Shown: positions 58,850-64,000 of the stretch, piece after piece
How positions within the stretch are numbered: the first letter of the stretch is position 1
Layout of the letters: each line of letters begins with the position of its first letter
Source: Metaruminococcus_A sp964607135
Lineage (GTDB): Bacteria; Bacillota; Clostridia; Oscillospirales; Ruminococcaceae
Length of the DNA: 64,000 bases
Direction of reading: 5' to 3'
Assembly: GCA_964607135.1 (NCBI GenBank)
Contig: CAZSIV010000001.1
Coordinates: 1 to 64,000 of the forward strand
The notes under the pieces: model-generated
What the model saw: the letters and a program-made list of their open reading frames with translations, nothing else
Databases searched by the model: none
Told to the model about the DNA's origin: nothing
Translations under genes and position numbers: made by a program

Positions 58850-59330
58850 TAAGTTTTGCTAAGGGCAGGGTCGGTATCCCGCGAGGCGCGTTTGTTTCTC
58901 GCAGAATAAAAATCCGGAAACCGACAAAGCGTTTGTGCGTGAATTGTCCGGTCTGGTCATAGGCCGCGCGCCTCCGCCCCTCAATTGCGATTTACAAGTT
59001 GTACAGACGTTATAAGCCCGTAGCCCGCGCGGCAGGCTTGTCTCTCGCAGGACAAAAAACCAGAGGCCGCCAAAGCGTTTGGGTCGGCTTGTCCTGCCCG
59101 GTCATGGGCGCGGAGCACCTCCGCCGGCAGACGCGGCTCACAAGGCGGGTAACCCGTAAGCTATACGCTTCATATAACGCGCTTCGCAGGACAACTGCCC
59201 CAAAATTGATACCGCCTTGGTGTGCGGCTTGGCTGGAATCACCCGGCGCGGCGGCTCGCTGCCAAATTGTCCGGTCTGGTCACAGACCGCGCATCGCCGG
59301 GGGGGGAAAATCCCCCCGGTGACGAGCGTG
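58850..59330. repeat. Gene-free region with dispersed repeats and GTCA-tetraloop hairpins
   Basis: No gene. Three hairpins with loop GTCA lie at 58950-58965, 59096-59109 and 59273-59288, each after TTGTCC. CCCGCGAGGCGCGTTTGT (58878) and CCCGCGCGGCAGGCTTGT (59031) are variants of one module; an approximate repeat of about 180 bases appears twice and a half. Confidence 0.65.
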
Positions 59331-59340
59331 TGATTTATTT

Positions 59341-60141
59341 TCAGCAGTCGCAGTCAGGCTTGTCGGCGCCGCACATCCGCGGCGGGAAAAACTCATCCAC
59401 CGGGAATTTGATCCCGCGGAATACCTCGCACGGGTCATCCGTGCTGCAGCAGCATTCTTTCTGGGGGATGCAGTAGTCGTATACCGGCACGAGAAGCTGG
59501 ACTTTTCTTTGCAGGTTGACAATCGAAAAGAGCCCCAATGTGACATAAACCGCTTTTGTCGGGGAGACGGTACCGAAATCCCCGTCGAACTGGGCCGCGA
59601 TCGCCGCGGGGATGCTGACACAGGGCTCGTAGCACATCTCGCTGCGGTCACAGAGCTTCACCGACAGGAAAATCGGCTCCACCACCTGGATGCCCGCCGT
59701 CGGCAGGTTGTTGCCGCAGTAGTCGAGCTGGTTTACAACCGTCGTATCGGTCGAGAAGGTCGCCACATTCCCTTCGCTCCCGTACAGGATCACCTTCTTG
59801 GTAAAGACAGCCAAACCGGTGACCTCCGTCGGCGCACAGACCGGCGAGGTAAACGCCTCAACCGTCACCTTGAAAAAGAAAGTGACGTCCACCGAATAAA
59901 ACCCTTTATTAAACGCAACCGGTTCAACATCCATATATACATTAAGTACCGACGCCTTCTTGGATTTTACACTCATTGCCGCGTCAATGATCCCCTGCGC
60001 GCAGTCCGGGAAATAGACCTGAAGGTCCTCGAAACAGTCTTTCGCGCTACAGGAATCATAAATCCGGGCTGTCTCTATGCAGACAGCTTCTTTAAAGCCG
60101 TTATCAAAGCAGCCATCCGGCATCATATTATTTTCAGCCAT
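59341..60141 (-). CDS. Conserved-looking Cys-rich protein of unknown function
   Basis: 266 residues with about 19 Cys. N-terminal KEAVCIETARIYDSCSAKDC, then CFEDLQVYFP and ILNVY-like VLNVYMDVEPVAFNKGFYSV, beta-rich FFFKVTVEAF, and a Cys-dense end (PQKECCCSTDDPCE, then RMCGADKPDCDC). No signal peptide or membrane segment. I recall similar unnamed proteins in sporulating Clostridia; a coat-like role is possible but unproven. The ribosome binding site AAGGAGGA is strong. Confidence 0.75.
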   Translation of the reverse strand: MAENNMMPDGCFDNGFKEAVCIETARIYDSCSAKDCFEDLQVYFPDCAQGIIDAAMSVKSKKASVLNVYMDVEPVAFNKGFYSVDVTFFFKVTVEAFTSPVCAPTEVTGLAVFTKKVILYGSEGNVATFSTDTTVVNQLDYCGNNLPTAGIQVVEPIFLSVKLCDRSEMCYEPCVSIPAAIAAQFDGDFGTVSPTKAVYVTLGLFSIVNLQRKVQLLVPVYDYCIPQKECCCSTDDPCEVFRGIKFPVDEFFPPRMCGADKPDCDC

Positions 60142-60180
60142 GATAATCCTCCTTATGTCTTATTAAAGCATATGCCTTGA

Positions 60181-60470
60181 ATGAACCGCGATTGGGAGGA
60201 ACCGCCTGAAAAGCGGCGCTTTTTCCGTCATCATGCGCCCTCAAAGCTTACAATCCGTCAGGATTGCCGCCCTTTTCGGGCACACCCTGGCGAAAAAATC
60301 GTTCGCTTTCAGGTGCAAGGCAGTTTTGTAAGACGGAAAATTTTTCTGAGGCACAGCGTAAAATGCAGGAATCCTGCCGGATTCCGAGGCTTTACGCAAA
60401 GCAACAGGAAAATTTTCTCTTTCAAAACCGGTTTCTCCCTGTCGTGGCTCATTCTTATTACATAATATGG
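60181..60470. other. Gap between pcrA and the Cys-rich gene
   Basis: No gene seen. Several small inverted repeats are present (CCGCCTGAAAAGCGG at 60202, CAATCCGTCAGGATTG at 60250, GCAGGAATCCTGC at 60364); none has a convincing T-run on the minus strand. Confidence 0.4.
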
Positions 60471-60498
60471 AGAATCACCGGCTTGGTGATAAAATCGG

Positions 60499-62853
60499 TC
60501 AAAGCTTTTTGAGCTTTGCAAAATTTGCCATGATCTTTTTGGTGCCGACCCTGTCGAAAACGACTTCGACCAGCATATCGTTCGCCATCGGCGTCATCGA
60601 GACCACCATGCCGTTTCCGAAAACGCGGTGGCCGACGGTATCCCCCACCTTGAAGTCGATCACGGCCGGCTCCGGCCTGGACGGCTTGCCGGCGTCCTCC
60701 GGCAAAAACACGGAAGGGCGTTTTCTCTGCGGCTGGTAGCTGTAGGAGTTCACCGTCATATCCTGGTAATCGGTCAGCTCCTTTGGGATTTCCTCCAAAA
60801 AGCGGGATGGCCGGTTGCGGGAGGTCGAACCGAACAGCATCCGGGTAGAGGCCCCCAGCAGGTAAAGCTGCTCCTTCGCCCGGGTGATCCCGACGTAGGC
60901 GAGGCGGCGCTCCTCCTCCAGTTCATCCGGAAAGTTCATGATGTTGCGGGAGGGGAAGATCCCCTCCTCCATCCCGACGATGTAAACATAGGGGAACTCC
61001 AGGCCCTTGGCCGAGTGGAGGGTCATCATCACAACCGAGTCGTCCGACTGGTTGAGGCTGTCGAGGTCGGTGTAGAGCGCGACCTCCTCGAGAAAACCGG
61101 AAAGGGAGCTCTCCTCGTTTTCTTCCTCGTAGCTCTTCATATTGCTCTTGAGCTCTTCGATGTTCTCGATCCGCACCTCCCCCTCCGGGCCGTCCGCCCG
61201 CAGCATGGCGAGGTAGCCGGTCTTTTCGAGCAGCTCATCCAGCAGGAATTCCAGCTCTTCCTGCTCCGCTGTGAAAGCGAGCTCCGAAATCAGGCTGGTA
61301 AAAGCTTTGAGGGCCGCGGCTTTCCGGGTGAGGGCGGGGTAGGTGTCCGCCTCCCTCAAAACGTCGAAGAGGGGAATTCCCTCACCCTCCGCAATCTGCT
61401 CCGCCGCGGCGACCGTGGATGCACCGATTCCCCGCTTCGGCTCGTTGATGATCCGCTTGAGCCGGACGTCGTCGCTGGGGTTGTTGATGACATTCAGATA
61501 GGCCAGCATATCCCGGATTTCCTTCCGCTCGAAGAACTTGCGCCCGCCGATGATCCTGTAGGGGATATTGCTGCGGATGAAATACCGCTCCAGGCTGTTC
61601 GACTGGGCGTTCATCCGGTAGAGCACCGCATGGTCGGAATATTTCCGGCCCTGTTTTACATGTTCGACGATGCCGGATGCGACGAATTCAGCCTCCGCGC
61701 CCTCGTCCCCCGTCCGCCGGACAACGATCTTTTCCCCGTCCCCGTTCTGTGTCCAGAGGTTTTTGCCCTTCCGCTCCCGGTTGTTGGCGATCACCGCATT
61801 GGCGGCGTCCAGGATGTTCTGAGTGGAGCGGTAATTCTGCTCCAGCCGGATGACCACCGCATTTTTAAACTGCTTTTCAAAGCTCAGGATATTTTCGATC
61901 GTCGCGCCGCGGAACCGGTAGATGCTCTGGTCGTCGTCCCCGACGACGCAGAGGTTCTGATGCCCCTGCGCCAGAAGGCTCACCAGCCGGTACTGCGCGT
62001 AGTTGGTGTCCTGGTACTCGTCCACCAGGATATAGCGGAACCTGCTTTGATAATACTCCAGTACATCATCATATGTATCCAAAAGCCGTACGGTGAGGAC
62101 GATCAGGTCGTCAAAATCCAGCGCGTTTGCCGCCTTCATCCGCTCCTGATAGCGCTGATACAGCTTCCCGATGGTGGAAAGGCGGTAGTCGTTCCCCGCA
62201 GCATTGACGTACTCCTTCGGCGAGAGCATTTTATCCTTGCTGCGGCTGATTTCACCGAGTACCGCTTTGGGCGGAAACGTCTTGTCGCTGACGCCGAGGT
62301 CAGCCATGCTGTCCTTGATGACCCGGACGCTGTCATCGGTATCGTAAATCGTAAAATTGCCGGTATAGCCCAGCCGGTCGATGTTCCGGCGCAGGATCCG
62401 CACGCAGATGGAGTGAAAGGTTCCCGCATTGACCTCCCCGCCGACATCCTCCCCCAGCATGGAAGCGAGCCGCCCCCGGAGCTCCCCCGCCGCCTTGTTG
62501 GTAAAAGTGATCGCCAGGATATTCCAGGGCCTCGGCGGGCGGGCTGCCAGAATTCCCCGCACCGCCTCCCTGTCTTCTTCGTTTGGCTGTGCCGCGAAGC
62601 CTTTTAAAAATTCGACTTCCCGCTCGCCGATCCATTCGGGGATGTCTTCTTCCCGGTAGGCGTTCCCGTAGCTGAGCAGGTAGGCAATCCGGTTGACCAG
62701 TACGGTTGTCTTTCCGCTTCCGGCGCCCGCCAGAACCAGCAGCGGGCCCTGAACGGTAAAAACCGCCCTGCGCTGCATCTCGTTCATCCTGCTGAATTCA
62801 TGTTCCAGAATCTCGCGCTTCAGCGCTGTAAATTCCTTACTGTAATCCGACAT
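60499..62853 (-). CDS. pcrA: ATP-dependent DNA helicase PcrA/UvrD
   Basis: About 784 residues of superfamily 1A helicase. Seen: Q-motif region NEMQRRAVF, Walker A LAGAGSGKTTVL, motif II LVDEYQDTNYAQ, motif III VGDDDQSIYRFRGA, EQNYRSTQNIL (motif IV), and VMMTLHSAKGLEFPYVYIV and VGITRAKEQLYLLGA (V, VI). The C-terminal Tudor-like part (VGDTVGHRVFGNGMVV) contacts RNA polymerase in relatives. It unwinds DNA 3'-5' in repair and replication. ATG 62853 begins the family start. Confidence 0.95.
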   Translation of the reverse strand: MSDYSKEFTALKREILEHEFSRMNEMQRRAVFTVQGPLLVLAGAGSGKTTVLVNRIAYLLSYGNAYREEDIPEWIGEREVEFLKGFAAQPNEEDREAVRGILAARPPRPWNILAITFTNKAAGELRGRLASMLGEDVGGEVNAGTFHSICVRILRRNIDRLGYTGNFTIYDTDDSVRVIKDSMADLGVSDKTFPPKAVLGEISRSKDKMLSPKEYVNAAGNDYRLSTIGKLYQRYQERMKAANALDFDDLIVLTVRLLDTYDDVLEYYQSRFRYILVDEYQDTNYAQYRLVSLLAQGHQNLCVVGDDDQSIYRFRGATIENILSFEKQFKNAVVIRLEQNYRSTQNILDAANAVIANNRERKGKNLWTQNGDGEKIVVRRTGDEGAEAEFVASGIVEHVKQGRKYSDHAVLYRMNAQSNSLERYFIRSNIPYRIIGGRKFFERKEIRDMLAYLNVINNPSDDVRLKRIINEPKRGIGASTVAAAEQIAEGEGIPLFDVLREADTYPALTRKAAALKAFTSLISELAFTAEQEELEFLLDELLEKTGYLAMLRADGPEGEVRIENIEELKSNMKSYEEENEESSLSGFLEEVALYTDLDSLNQSDDSVVMMTLHSAKGLEFPYVYIVGMEEGIFPSRNIMNFPDELEEERRLAYVGITRAKEQLYLLGASTRMLFGSTSRNRPSRFLEEIPKELTDYQDMTVNSYSYQPQRKRPSVFLPEDAGKPSRPEPAVIDFKVGDTVGHRVFGNGMVVSMTPMANDMLVEVVFDRVGTKKIMANFAKLKKL

Positions 62854-62899
62854 TTCCTTCATCCTCAAATTTATTTTATGCCCCGGACAGAGCGCCCCT

Positions 62900-63500
62900 G
62901 CCGGCAATGTCCGTGCCCGGACTGGGTAATACGCACCCTGACATTATATTGATTTTTGGGCTTTTGTCCTGCGAGGCAGGGTACCCCTGCCGGCAATCGC
63001 ACACTGACATTTTGCCGGTCTCAAGACTGTAATCCTGCGAGGCGCGTTGTACAAAGCATGTATCTCGCGGGTTATCAACACTGTTATCTACACTACCTGT
63101 GAATCGCGATTGACAGCGGAAGTATTCCGCCGCGATTGTTCAGCCGGGATCACACCCGGCGTGCCGCGTGGGGCGGCGAACCGCCGCCGGGCCTGTGCCC
63201 AGGCAGGGCAATTCGCACCTCAAGGTTTTACCGGTTTTTAAGCAATAGACCTGCGAAATGTGTCATACCAGTCAGGACGGATGTGTCTCGCGGGTTACGA
63301 GCTCGCAGGTTTGCGCCGCCTACGGATCGCGTTTGTCCTGCCCGGTCACGGGCAACAAGGTTCCCGGATACCCGCCAGCAATCTTTGATTGCGTCTGCGG
63401 GTGGGGTTCTTTTACCATCTCCGCGAGCGCGTTGTGCGAAGCGGGAATGGTACAAGGTTCTCCGAAACAGTCTGAATCTTTGATTCAGTTCCTATTTCGT
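62900..63500. repeat. Gene-free region with dispersed repeat modules
   Basis: No gene. Two exact CCTGCGAGGC copies (62968-62977 and 63034-63043), TCTCGCGGGTTA twice (63070 and 63286), and the fourth GTCA hairpin (GCCCG-GTCA-CGGGC, 63340-63353) after TTGTCCT. Confidence 0.65.
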
Positions 63501-63577
63501 GAGGTTCTTATTATACCACATCCGATAAAAAATGAACAGGTCATTCTGCCCCCATCCAGCCGACGGAAACCCATGCC

Positions 63578-63835
63578 CTACCCTTTTAGGCCGAAGCTCT
63601 GAACCAATCGCAGTTTTTCGGCCCGAGACAATTTTTTCAGTGCCGCCTCCCGCTTCATCGCCTCCTGCTTTGTCTCAAAGGTTTCGTAATATACGAGCAC
63701 CACAGGGCGCCGTGAGCGGGTGTATTTCGCCCCGATGCCGCGGTTATGGGCGTCGACCCTGCGCTCCAGGTCGTTCGTATAGCCGCTGTAGAGCGTTCCG
63801 TCGACACAGCGGAGTATATAGGCATAATATTTCAT
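63578..63835 (-). CDS. GIY-YIG domain protein, YhbQ/UPF0213-like
   Basis: This 85-residue protein is a lone GIY-YIG nuclease fold: YAYILRCVDGTLYSGYTNDL, where the G-Y-x10-Y-x-G pattern is YIL...YSG, then RVDAHNRGIGAKYTRSR and the Glu in LVYYETFETKQEAMKRE. DNA-processing or repair role assumed. Ribosome binding site GAGGAAG. Confidence 0.88.
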   Translation of the reverse strand: MKYYAYILRCVDGTLYSGYTNDLERRVDAHNRGIGAKYTRSRRPVVLVYYETFETKQEAMKREAALKKLSRAEKLRLVQSFGLKG

Positions 63836-63960
63836 CAGCTTCCTCTACCCAGCGCTTCCTAAAAATTCTGGAAAGTGACTCTAAAAACCAACGCCGCCCC
63901 CTCATTTTTTTACACGCTGTTCTTTTAAAAATCCTCTATCTGTAAAGATAAAAACCCGCA

Positions 63961-63997
63961 AAAAGCCCCGGACGCTCTTCGCAGCCCGGGGCTTTTA
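63961..63997. terminator. Terminator at the right edge
   Basis: AAAAGCCCCGG/CCGGGGCTTTT with a 13-base loop; the minus strand has TTTTTGC after it, so it may end a gene to the right of the window. Confidence 0.75.
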
Positions 63998-64000
63998 CAA

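Noticed and set aside
60181..60470. Riboswitch before the Cys-rich gene or after pcrA
   Set aside because: Only small unrelated hairpins are present, on the wrong side of the start codons.
60628..62607. 659-codon open frame antisense to pcrA
   Set aside because: All helicase motifs are on the other strand; the frame is open only because of GC-rich third positions.

Overview
The window reads as chromosomal DNA of a gut-type, anaerobic, GC-rich Firmicute (class Clostridia, most like the Oscillospirales/Ruminococcaceae). The reasons are the conserved blocks tig-clpP-clpX and rplS-lepB-rbgA-rnhB, a tryptophan T-box, DUF1540 and DUF4364 proteins, ThyX in place of ThyA, and strong sigma-A promoters (TTGACA-17-TATAAT). 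Family assignments come from reading the proteins; no database search was possible.

Layout. 1-3083 is a decayed prophage end. Minus-strand head-gene debris is followed by a divergent cro/cI-like pair (both broken), an ImmA-type protease, and the C-terminus of a large serine recombinase that runs into the 3' end of tRNA-Leu, the probable attachment site. 3084-8460 holds cca, tRNA-Ala, an AT-rich gap, small regulators, a DUF305 protein and an exonuclease. 8461-18484 is an accessory catabolic cluster: five overlapping minus-strand redox genes (Gfo/Idh/MocA oxidoreductase, TIM-barrel isomerase, zinc alcohol dehydrogenase, FrdA-like flavoprotein, Old-Yellow-Enzyme-like flavoprotein), divergent from an AraC regulator, an NAD(P)-dependent epimerase-like protein and a type-B carboxylesterase. 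I infer an uncharacterised pathway for a glycosylated or esterified plant compound.

18622-30551 contains a TetR-controlled ABC exporter, a membrane protein, T-box-trpB2, DUF4364, a lipoprotein, tig-clpP-clpX, a phosphoesterase and a DUF1540 protein. 30616-43822 is mostly housekeeping on the minus strand: thrC, the rplS operon including an RNase HII-YraN fusion, a murD-peptidase-C-S-lyase operon, and a polar amino acid ABC transporter with a YhcC-like radical SAM protein. 44067-47218 is a GH127 arabinofuranosidase with a divergent ArsR-type regulator. 48439-51585 is a three-gene GlpA-like/FAD/DUF1667 unit. 51803-58804 is a long minus-strand run from thyX to a U32 protease. The end holds a Cys-rich unknown protein, pcrA and a GIY-YIG protein.

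Two repeat systems stand out. First, a short intercistronic stem-loop beginning with the exact 14-mer GAAAGGAACGATAC and closing with GTATC occurs four times (clpX, clpP, DJ-1 gene, FAD oxidoreductase), always in the gap just before a start codon and in the sense direction. Second, the GC-rich gene-free gaps share degenerate modules (10-mer CCTGCGAGGC, and a hairpin with an invariant GTCA tetraloop whose stem bases covary). I know no name for either. With the redox cluster, these are the best candidates for something undescribed.
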